DNA of 64,000 bases, from positions 1-64,000 of the forward strand of contig DASXLD010000094.1 of the NCBI GenBank assembly GCA_036496385.1. Reading direction: 5' to 3'. Source of the DNA: Schlegelella_A sp036496385 (GTDB lineage: Bacteria; Pseudomonadota; Gammaproteobacteria; Burkholderiales; Burkholderiaceae_C). Shown here piece after piece: positions 25,528 to 32,735 of this stretch (position 1 is its first letter; each line of letters starts with the position of its first letter). The notes under the pieces are model-generated. The model worked only from the letters and a program-made list of their open reading frames with translations, ran no database searches and was not told the DNA's origin. The position numbers and the translations under genes are program-made.

Positions 25528-26342
25528 GCGACGGGCTCGTCTCCGCGTCGGCGCCGCCCGCGCGGCTGCCGCGCTGCCACGCCTGCGTCGCGCTCGCGAT
25601 CGGCGTCGCGGCGGCCATCGCGTGGAGCTTCGTCTACCTCGGTGTCGACTACCGGCAGCTCGTCAGCAGCGAATCGATCGGGCTGATGGCGAAGTTCGTC
25701 GCCGAGTTCTTCCCGCCCGACCTGTCGCCGGCGTTCGTCGCCAAGGCGACGTGGGGCGCGCTCCAGACCTTCGCCGTCGCGACCATCGGCACGCTGCTCG
25801 CGGTCGTCGCCGGCGCGATGCTCGCGCTGCCGGCGGCGGGCCGGTTCGGCATCGCTGCCCGGCTCGGCGCGCGCCTCGTCCTCAACTTCCTGCGCAGCGT
25901 GCCCGAGCTCGTCTGGGCGGCGCTGATGGTCATCGCCGCCGGCCTCGGCCCGTTCGCGGGAACGCTCGCGCTCGCGCTGCACACGACCGGCGTGCTCGGC
26001 CGCCTGTACGCGGAGAGCCTCGAGAACGCGCCGCCGACGCCCGAGCGCGCGCTGCTCGATGCCGGCGGCGGCCGCATCACCGCATTTGCGTACGCGACGC
26101 TGCCGCTCGTCACCACGCAGGGCATCGCCTATGCGCTCTACCGGCTCGAGATGAACATCCGGATGGCGGCCGTGCTCGGCTTCGTCGGCGCCGGCGGCCT
26201 CGGCCAGCTGCTCTACTTCCACCTCTCGATCTTTCAGCAGGCCGAGGCCGCGACGCTGCTGATCGCGATGTTCGTCCTCGTCTTCGCCGTCGATTCGCTG
26301 AGCGCATTCGTGCGCGGCCGGCTGCTGCCGGCGCAAGGCTGA
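25524..26342 (+). CDS. ABC transporter permease 2 (PhnE-like)
   Basis: 272-residue second permease. EAA-type loop LLDAGGGRITAFAYATLP and terminal signature GFVGAGGLGQLLYF parallel those of permease 1, so the two derive from an ancient duplication. Hydrophobic segments lie near 22-40, 75-95, 120-150, 205-225 and 238-255. ATG 25524 overlaps the stop of permease 1 by four bases. An ABC-2 ATPase gene starts only 15 bases downstream on the same strand. Confidence 0.88.
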   Translation: MSDGLVSASAPPARLPRCHACVALAIGVAAAIAWSFVYLGVDYRQLVSSESIGLMAKFVAEFFPPDLSPAFVAKATWGALQTFAVATIGTLLAVVAGAMLALPAAGRFGIAARLGARLVLNFLRSVPELVWAALMVIAAGLGPFAGTLALALHTTGVLGRLYAESLENAPPTPERALLDAGGGRITAFAYATLPLVTTQGIAYALYRLEMNIRMAAVLGFVGAGGLGQLLYFHLSIFQQAEAATLLIAMFVLVFAVDSLSAFVRGRLLPAQG

Positions 26343-26357
26343 GCACCGGCGGAAGCG

Positions 26358-27101
26358 ATGGCGAACGCGCTCGAGATCGTCGGCCTGACCAAGCGCTTCG
26401 CCGGCACGATCGCCGTCGACCGTCTCGACCTCGCGATCCCGCAAGGCGAGTTCCATGCGCTGCTCGGCCCGAACGGCGCCGGCAAGACGACGACCCTGCG
26501 CATCGTCGCCGGACTCCTGCGCGCGGACGAGGGCAGCGTCTCGGTGCTCGGGCACGACGTCGCCACGCACGGTGCGGACGCCAAGCGCGAGCTCGCCTTC
26601 CTGCCCGACGACCCGCTCGTCTACGACAAGCTGACCGCGCTCGAGTACCTCGAGTTCGTCGCCGGGCTGTGGTCGCTCCGGGCCGACGCCGCGGCGCAGC
26701 GCGCCGAGGAGCTGCTGCGCTGGCTCGACCTCTGGCCGCAGGCGCACCAGCGCGCCGAGACCTACTCGCGCGGCATGCGCCAGAAGCTCGCGCTCGCCGG
26801 CGCGCTGATCCACGCGCCGCGGCTCCTGATCCTCGACGAGCCGCTGACCGGCCTCGACGCGGCGGCGGCGCGCCAGGTCAAGGACCTGCTCGTCGCCCGC
26901 GTGCGCGAAGGCTGCACGATCGTGCTGACGACGCACATCCTCGAGATCGCCGAGCGCCTGGCCGAGCGCATCAGCATCATCCAGCGCGGCCGCATCATCG
27001 CCCAGGGCAGCCTCGACGAGCTGCGTGTGCAGGCGACGCGCACCGAGCGCGGCAGCACCCTCGAGGACGTGTTCCTCGAGCTCACCCGCGACGCGCCTTG
27101 A
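26358..27101 (+). CDS. ABC-2 type transporter ATP-binding protein
   Basis: 247-residue CcmA/DrrA-type ATPase. Walker A GPNGAGKTTTLR near 37; signature written YSRGMRQKLALAGAL (SRGMRQ replaces LSGGQ, as usual in this group); Walker B LLILDEPLTGLD; switch TTHI. Partner of the permease that overlaps its stop by 4 bases. Because it begins 15 bases after the selenium-type importer, readthrough from the senA operon is likely. A shared function is not shown by sequence. Confidence 0.93.
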   Translation: MANALEIVGLTKRFAGTIAVDRLDLAIPQGEFHALLGPNGAGKTTTLRIVAGLLRADEGSVSVLGHDVATHGADAKRELAFLPDDPLVYDKLTALEYLEFVAGLWSLRADAAAQRAEELLRWLDLWPQAHQRAETYSRGMRQKLALAGALIHAPRLLILDEPLTGLDAAAARQVKDLLVARVREGCTIVLTTHILEIAERLAERISIIQRGRIIAQGSLDELRVQATRTERGSTLEDVFLELTRDAP

Positions 27102-28603
27102 GCCTCGCTCCCGGGTCGGCGCCCTGGCTGCTGCGCCACGAGCTTCGCCTCGCCTGGCGCAGCACGCGCGGCGCGCCGCTGCGCGTCTTCCTCGCCCTGA
27201 GCGGGCTGCTCTGGCTGATCTACCACGGCGCCGCCTGGGCGATGCTCCATCTCTTCGGAGCACTGACGGTGCCGGCCACGTTCGTCGCCGTCGGTGCGGG
27301 CGTCTGGATCGCGATCACGCTCATGCTCTCGCGAGCGATCACGCGCTCGGTCGACGTCTTCTTCGAGCGCGACGACCTCGACCTTCTGCTCGCTTCGCCG
27401 ATCGCACCGCGGCGCGTGTTCCTGGTGCGCGGCCTCGGCGTCGTGCTCGCCGTCGTCGCGCTCTATGCCTGGTTTCTCACGCCGTTCGCGCACGTCGGCC
27501 TGTTCACCGGCCACGCTCGCCTGCTCGCCATCTACCCGGCCCTTGTGGGGTTGGGCTTGCTCGCGGCGGCGGCCGGCATGGGACTCACAGCAGCGCTCGT
27601 GCGCATGCTCGGCGCGCGCCGCACTCGAGTCACCGCCCAGCTGCTCGGCGCCTTCGTCGGCGCGCTGGTCTTCATCGTCTTCCAGGTCTCCAACCTCGTC
27701 TCGCCCGCCCGCACCGCGCGATGGCGCGAGGCGTTGCGCCGTATCGCCGATGACGGCGGCCCGTTCGATCGCGACAGCATCGTCTGGCTGCCGTTGAACG
27801 CGCTCCTCGGCCAGCCCGGCGCGCTCGCCGTGCTGGTCGTCGCGGGCGTCGGCGCGTTCGCTTTCGTGACCGCGTCGATGAGCCGGCATTTCCTGGCCGG
27901 CACGCAGGAGTCGATGGCAACGCCCACCCGGCGGCGCACTGCGCAAAGGGCGCCACGCTTTCGCGCGGGCCTGTGGCGCAACGTGATGGTCAAGGAATGG
28001 AAGCTGATCGCGCGCGACCCGCAGATGATCGCGCATACCTTGCTGCAGTCGATCTACATGCTGCCGCTGGTCTTCGTCTGGCTGCGCAGCGACTCGCCGC
28101 AGGCGGTGCTGGCGCCGACGATGGTGCTGCTCTGCGCGACGCTCGCCTCGGGTCTCGCGTGGCTGACCGTCGCTGCCGAGGACGCGCCGGAGTTGCTCGC
28201 CTCGGCGCCGGTCGACCGCGGCCTGCTGCGGCGGGCGAAGCTCTTCGCTGCGCTCGTGCCGGTCTGGATGATCGCGCTGCCGCTGGCGCTGGTTCTTGCC
28301 CGGTTCGACCCTGCAGCCGCGGCGATCTTCGCCGCCTGCGTCGTCGGCGCGACGGTCTCGACGGGCAGTCTCCAGATCGCCCTGCCCCGCCCGGGCCACC
28401 GGCGCGACCTGCGCCGGCGCGGCAAAGGCAATCTGCTCACGAGCGTGCTCGAGGCGGTCACGACGCTCGCCTGGCCGGCGCTCGCTTGGTCGCTGCTCAG
28501 CGCACCCGTGTTCGCGGCGCTGCCGGCGGTCATCGCACTGGCTGCGCCGGCCGCTGCCTGGTGGTGGGGCCGACAGGCGCGTCAGGACTTCGGCGCCGCT
28601 TGA
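27098..28603 (+). CDS. Large ABC-2 type membrane permease
   Basis: 501 residues starting at TTG 27098, coupled to the ATPase stop. About 10-12 hydrophobic helices in two halves are split by a charged region near 270-300 (ESMATPTRRRTAQRAP) followed by VMVKEWKLIARDPQMIAHTL, a hallmark amphipathic elbow of ABC-2 exporters. The family is not assigned to a substrate; the role is probably export or membrane reorganisation. Convergent with the persulfide dioxygenase gene, 3 bases apart. Confidence 0.85.
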   Translation: MSLAPGSAPWLLRHELRLAWRSTRGAPLRVFLALSGLLWLIYHGAAWAMLHLFGALTVPATFVAVGAGVWIAITLMLSRAITRSVDVFFERDDLDLLLASPIAPRRVFLVRGLGVVLAVVALYAWFLTPFAHVGLFTGHARLLAIYPALVGLGLLAAAAGMGLTAALVRMLGARRTRVTAQLLGAFVGALVFIVFQVSNLVSPARTARWREALRRIADDGGPFDRDSIVWLPLNALLGQPGALAVLVVAGVGAFAFVTASMSRHFLAGTQESMATPTRRRTAQRAPRFRAGLWRNVMVKEWKLIARDPQMIAHTLLQSIYMLPLVFVWLRSDSPQAVLAPTMVLLCATLASGLAWLTVAAEDAPELLASAPVDRGLLRRAKLFAALVPVWMIALPLALVLARFDPAAAAIFAACVVGATVSTGSLQIALPRPGHRRDLRRRGKGNLLTSVLEAVTTLAWPALAWSLLSAPVFAALPAVIALAAPAAAWWWGRQARQDFGAA

Positions 28604-28606
28604 TCG

Positions 28607-29647
28607 TCAGGGCGCGGCGCCGCTTCGCATCGGATAGCCGGCCTCGTTCCAGCTCTTCATTCCGCCGTCGAGCGCGACCACGCGCTGGAAGCCCATCGCC
28701 CGCAGCGTCGCCGCGGCGAGCGTCGAGACCCGGCCGATCTCGCAGCAGGTGACGATGCGCGACGTCGGATCCGGCAGCTCCTTGTCGACGCGCAGCTCGA
28801 GCTGGCCGCGCGGCAGCAGGCGCGCGCCGGGGATGTGGCCGAGCTCGTAGGCGTCCTTCTCGCGCACGTCGAGGACGATGATGTCGTTGTCGGCGCCTTC
28901 GACCCGCCGGCGCAGCTCGGCCATGCTCATGAAGGGAACGACCGCGCTCGCCTCGGCGAGCATCTCGCCGACGGTCTTGCCGCCGCTCATGTTGGTGCGC
29001 AGGGCCTCGGTCAGGTGGGTGGGCATCGACAAGTCGAGGCTCTTCATCATCGCCACGAAGGCAGCGCGATCGCGCTGCTGCACGCGCGGGTTGGACTCGA
29101 GCTCGGCACCGATCGTCGAGTGGCTGCGCCCCTTGTAGTCGTGCGCCGGATAGACCAGGAGCGCAGGATCGAGCCGCAGCAGCTTGCCGAACAGGCTGTC
29201 GTAGAGCGCTTCCGGGTCGCCGCTCGGCAGATCGGTGCGACCGGTGCCGCCGATCAGCAGCGTGTCGCCGGTGAAGACGCGGTCGGCGCCGATCAGGCAC
29301 ATCGAGTCGGCGGTGTGGCCCGGCGTGTGCAGCACCTGCAGGCGGAGCTTGCCGATGACGATCGATTCGCCGTCGTCGACGTGCATCGCGATGCCGGGCG
29401 CCGGGCTGGCGCGATGCATCACGCTCATCGCGCCGAGCCGCTCGGCGATCCGGCGCGACGCCGAGAAGTGGTCGGCGTGGGTATGGGTGTCGATGACGAA
29501 GCGGATGCGCTGGCCGTGGCGCGCCGCCAGGCCGAGGTAGCGGTCGACCTGGCTCACCTCCGGGTCGATCAGGGCGCCGGCGCAGGTGTCGGCACAACCG
29601 ACGAGGTACGACTGGCAGCCGCCGGTGGCAACCTGCTCGAAGATCAT
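28607..29647 (-). CDS. Persulfide dioxygenase-rhodanese fusion
   Basis: 346 residues. N-terminal metallo-beta-lactamase fold of the ETHE1 type: HTHADH (H55, H57, D59, H60), H111 (HTPGHT), D128 (FTGDTLLIGG) and H169 (YPAHDYKG). This oxidises glutathione persulfide to sulfite. The C-terminal rhodanese domain (about 235-342) has DVREKDAYELGHIPGA and the active loop CCEIGRVS (C301/C302). The fused enzyme channels persulfide sulfur and detoxifies sulfide. ATG 29647 is preceded by a clear GGGGAGG ribosome site. A link to the nearby selenium genes is possible only as speculation. Confidence 0.92.
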   Translation of the reverse strand: MIFEQVATGGCQSYLVGCADTCAGALIDPEVSQVDRYLGLAARHGQRIRFVIDTHTHADHFSASRRIAERLGAMSVMHRASPAPGIAMHVDDGESIVIGKLRLQVLHTPGHTADSMCLIGADRVFTGDTLLIGGTGRTDLPSGDPEALYDSLFGKLLRLDPALLVYPAHDYKGRSHSTIGAELESNPRVQQRDRAAFVAMMKSLDLSMPTHLTEALRTNMSGGKTVGEMLAEASAVVPFMSMAELRRRVEGADNDIIVLDVREKDAYELGHIPGARLLPRGQLELRVDKELPDPTSRIVTCCEIGRVSTLAAATLRAMGFQRVVALDGGMKSWNEAGYPMRSGAAP

Positions 29648-29738
29648 GGCGCCGCCTCCCCTCGTTTGATGTCGTGCGACCGCATCGCACCGGCGCATTG
29701 TGCCGACAGCGCGCCGCTTTGGCGGCAAGATGAGGCCG

Positions 29739-31556
29739 ATGCGCGTCTTCATCAGCTACCGCCGCGACGACAGCATGGTGACGGCCGCGCTGCTCTATCG
29801 CGAGCTCGCCAGCCGTTCCGAGTTCGCCGATGCCTTCATGGACATCGACGACATCGGCTACGGCGCCGACTTCGTCGCCGCGATCGATGCCGCGCTGCGC
29901 GATGCGGACGTCGTCGTCGTCGTCATCGGGCCGCGCTGGATCGAGATGCTGCAGGCAAGGCTGCGCGGCGACGACTGGGTGCGCCACGAGGTCGCGACCG
30001 CGCTCGGGCAGCGCGGCGAGGGCGCGCGTTCAGGCCGCGCAGCGTTGCGCGTTCTGCCGGTCCTGATCGGCGATGCGGCGCCGCCGGCCGATAGCGCGCT
30101 GCCTGCCGACCTCGCACCGCTGGCCCGCCTGGGCATGCTGAAGTTCGACGAGCGGGCGCTGAAAGCGAGCATCAACAGCCTCCTCGAAGCCGTCCAGGAG
30201 GAGGGCTTCGAGGGCAAGGTCCGGCGGCTGCAGGACGAGCGGCGGCGGCTGGAAGAGGAGCACCAAGTGCTCGAAGGCGAGCGCCAGCACTGGTCGCGCG
30301 CGCGCATCGCCAGCGTCGGCGCCGCCTTCGCCCTGTTCCTCGCTGCCATGCTCGGCGTGTTCGACTTCTTCGGCCTCGGCCCGCGAGTCGCAGGCGCGAC
30401 GATGCTGCTTGCGCATGTCGCCGCGCCCGAGTCGCCCTGGAGCGGCGAGGTCGTCCTGGTCGGCATCGATGAAGCGAGCGAGCGCGCAATCGGCCGCAAA
30501 TTCGATCCGAGCTGGCGCGCCGAGCACGCGAAGCTGATCGCCAACGCCGCGTCGGCCGCGGCGCGCACGGTGGCGTTCGACATCGTTCTCGAGGACCACG
30601 GCACTGACGACGCGAATGCCGCGTTGCGGGGCGCGCTGGCGGCGACGCGCGACAAGATGGCGGTCGTCTTTGGCGTCGCGACCCGTGGCGACGACGGCAG
30701 CGGCGCGATGCTGGCGCAGTTCGCATCGCTGGCGCGCCGCGGCGTCATTTGCGCCGGAGTCGCGCTCGGCCAGGCGCGATCGATGGTGCTCGCGGTCCGG
30801 CACGCGGCGCCGGCGGCCAGCGCGGCCTCCGCCGCTGCGGCCGGTGCCGCGCAGAGCACAGTGGGTCTCTTGCCGTCGCTGGCGCTCGCCGCCTTCAGCG
30901 GCGGCGGTCGCATCGACCTGATCGAAGAGCTGCCGCAAACCGTCGTCGTGCGGTTGCGCAAGCTGCAAAGCACGGAGAAGGTCGGGTACTACGAAGGCAA
31001 GACGCTCGTCGACCCGCAGCCGGGCTGCGAGATCGTCCAGCCGGGCGATCGCGTCGTCACCCAGCTGCTCGATCCCTACACCCTGCCGCCGCTGCGCAGC
31101 GCGCCGCAACGCGTCGCCTACGAGCGCCTCGTCACCGGCGATCCGGCCGCGCTGGCGCTGCTGAAGGACCGGATCATCCTGGTCGGCACGCAGTTTGCGG
31201 GAGCCGATCGCATGCCGCTGCCCTGGCCGGCCGACGACCGCTGGGGCGTCGAGCTGATGGCAGCGCAGATCGATGCGATGACACGCGGCGTCGCGATTCG
31301 ACCGATCCATCCCATCGCCGAGTGGGCGCTGGTGAGCGCAGCCGCCCTGCTCGGCGCCTTCTCGAGCCGTCGACTGCGGACGCGGTCGCGCGCCCTGAGG
31401 CTGGCCGTTCTATTGACGATCGCGTTGCTGTGGATCGCCGCATCGATCGCCTGGTACCGCGGCGTACATCAGATCGTCGCAGTACCGTACGACCTCGCCG
31501 CCCTCGCATTGGGCGCATGGTTCGCGAATCGCAACCGGAGGAGAACCACGACATGA
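29739..31556 (+). CDS. TIR-CHASE2 transmembrane receptor, predicted NADase
   Basis: 605 residues. Order: TIR domain 1-150 (MRVFISYRRDDS, DIDDIGYGADF, VVVIGPRW), coiled coil about 152-187, membrane helix 191-213, CHASE2-type extracytoplasmic domain about 225-515 (VVLVGIDEASERAIG ... RIILVGTQFAGAD), then three closing helices (about 528-543, 555-573, 579-595). E84 in DDWVRHEVATAL aligns by eye with the catalytic Glu of SARM1 (KDWVHKEIVTAL), so NAD-cleaving activity is predicted. ATG 29730 would add three residues. The stop overlaps the ATG of the FecR gene, implying a receptor-partner pair. CHASE2 usually fronts cyclases or kinases, so a TIR output is unusual. Confidence 0.87.
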   Translation: MRVFISYRRDDSMVTAALLYRELASRSEFADAFMDIDDIGYGADFVAAIDAALRDADVVVVVIGPRWIEMLQARLRGDDWVRHEVATALGQRGEGARSGRAALRVLPVLIGDAAPPADSALPADLAPLARLGMLKFDERALKASINSLLEAVQEEGFEGKVRRLQDERRRLEEEHQVLEGERQHWSRARIASVGAAFALFLAAMLGVFDFFGLGPRVAGATMLLAHVAAPESPWSGEVVLVGIDEASERAIGRKFDPSWRAEHAKLIANAASAAARTVAFDIVLEDHGTDDANAALRGALAATRDKMAVVFGVATRGDDGSGAMLAQFASLARRGVICAGVALGQARSMVLAVRHAAPAASAASAAAAGAAQSTVGLLPSLALAAFSGGGRIDLIEELPQTVVVRLRKLQSTEKVGYYEGKTLVDPQPGCEIVQPGDRVVTQLLDPYTLPPLRSAPQRVAYERLVTGDPAALALLKDRIILVGTQFAGADRMPLPWPADDRWGVELMAAQIDAMTRGVAIRPIHPIAEWALVSAAALLGAFSSRRLRTRSRALRLAVLLTIALLWIAASIAWYRGVHQIVAVPYDLAALALGAWFANRNRRRTTT

Positions 31557-32719
31557 GCGCAGCTCCGCCCATCCGTCCGTTCGTGCAGGCGACCGCGTGG
31601 ATCGTGATCGCGGCGATGCTGCTGCCGACGCTCGTCGCCTGCACCACCGTGCCGGCCTCGGCGCCGAGCACACCGACACCGACCGGCGCGCCCGACGTCG
31701 CCCGGCTCGACGGCATCGTCGTCGATGGCAGTCGCGTCGCGCAGGGCCGCGAGCCCGGCCTCATCGTCGTCACCCGCGACGGCCAGCGCGGCGACGGCTA
31801 CGCCGGCCTCGAGCTCAAGCGCGGCGACCGCATCGAGACCGGGCCGCGCGCCCACGCGGTGATCCGCTACCCCTCGGGAACCGAGGTGCTGATGCGGCCG
31901 AACAGCGGCGCTCGCGTCGGCTCGCTGACCGACTTCTTCGGCGAGGCGTTCGTCAAGGTCCGAGGAATCTTCTCGGTCGACACGACCTTCGTCACCGCCG
32001 GCGCCCGCGGCACCGCATACCTGGTGCGAACCTACGCGGGCGGAACGACGGGAGTGACCGTCGTCGACGGCGTGGTCGAGGTCGGCTCGACCACCGGCGC
32101 ATGGCCATCGCTCGCGATCGGTGCCGGCACGACGACGCTCGCGTACCCGCGGGCGCCGCAGCCGGCAGCGGCGAGCCTCGAGGAGCTCGCGCGGACACGC
32201 GACTGGGTCGAGCGCGTCGAGCAGCTCGTGCCGCCGCCGCGCAGTGGTCCATCGGCCGGGACGGTCGTCGGCGCGGTCGCCATCGCTGCGGTCATCGCCG
32301 CCCTCGTCGCGAGCAGCGACCACGACAAGCCGCGCGAGACGACACCGCCCGCGCGCGATCGCCCGCCGCCGCGCGAGCCGACGCCGCACGAACCGCCACC
32401 GCCGCCGCGGCTCGAGCTGCCGCGCGCGATCTCGCCCGGCACCGTGCAGGGCCCGGGACCGACGCTCGACTGCCGACGCGGCGTGACGCTGCGCTGGTCG
32501 GCGGTCGCCGGCGCGCGCGACTACGTCGTCGCGATGACGGTGCAATCGGAGCGGAGCTGGCAACCGGCCCGCGTCGCGCCGACCGCGGCGACGCAAGCGA
32601 CGATCGCGGCGCCGTCGCTCGCCTACGCCAACCGCTGGTCGGTGTACGCCCGCGCGGCGAACGAAGGGCCACCGTCGCCGACGCTCTACTTCCGCTGCGA
32701 TTTCAGCGGCGTGCGCTGA
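31553..32719 (+). CDS. FecR-domain lipoprotein, partner of the TIR-CHASE2 receptor
   Basis: 388 residues. The N-terminal signal ends LVAC (C30), so it is probably lipidated. A FecR-type domain spans about 55-180 (GLELKRGDRIETGPRAHAVIRYPSGT, VRGIFSVDTTFVTAGARGT). A hydrophobic stretch at 236-254, a Pro-rich linker (262-290) and a fibronectin-like C-terminal domain (RWSAVAGARDYVVAM) follow. The second hydrophobic stretch is odd for a lipoprotein and may be a membrane anchor. The 4-base overlap with the receptor gene implies coupled translation. FecR proteins next to CHASE2 receptors are a recurring pairing; the ligand is unknown. Confidence 0.85.
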   Translation: MSAAPPIRPFVQATAWIVIAAMLLPTLVACTTVPASAPSTPTPTGAPDVARLDGIVVDGSRVAQGREPGLIVVTRDGQRGDGYAGLELKRGDRIETGPRAHAVIRYPSGTEVLMRPNSGARVGSLTDFFGEAFVKVRGIFSVDTTFVTAGARGTAYLVRTYAGGTTGVTVVDGVVEVGSTTGAWPSLAIGAGTTTLAYPRAPQPAAASLEELARTRDWVERVEQLVPPPRSGPSAGTVVGAVAIAAVIAALVASSDHDKPRETTPPARDRPPPREPTPHEPPPPPRLELPRAISPGTVQGPGPTLDCRRGVTLRWSAVAGARDYVVAMTVQSERSWQPARVAPTAATQATIAAPSLAYANRWSVYARAANEGPPSPTLYFRCDFSGVR

Positions 32720-32735
32720 AGAGTCCCGCGCGGCC

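Noticed and set aside
29700..32719. TIR gene as part of a multi-gene defence island
   Set aside because: Neighbours are metabolic and envelope genes; no other defence proteins, recombinases or composition break are visible. The TIR-CHASE2/FecR pair is kept as a signalling finding only.
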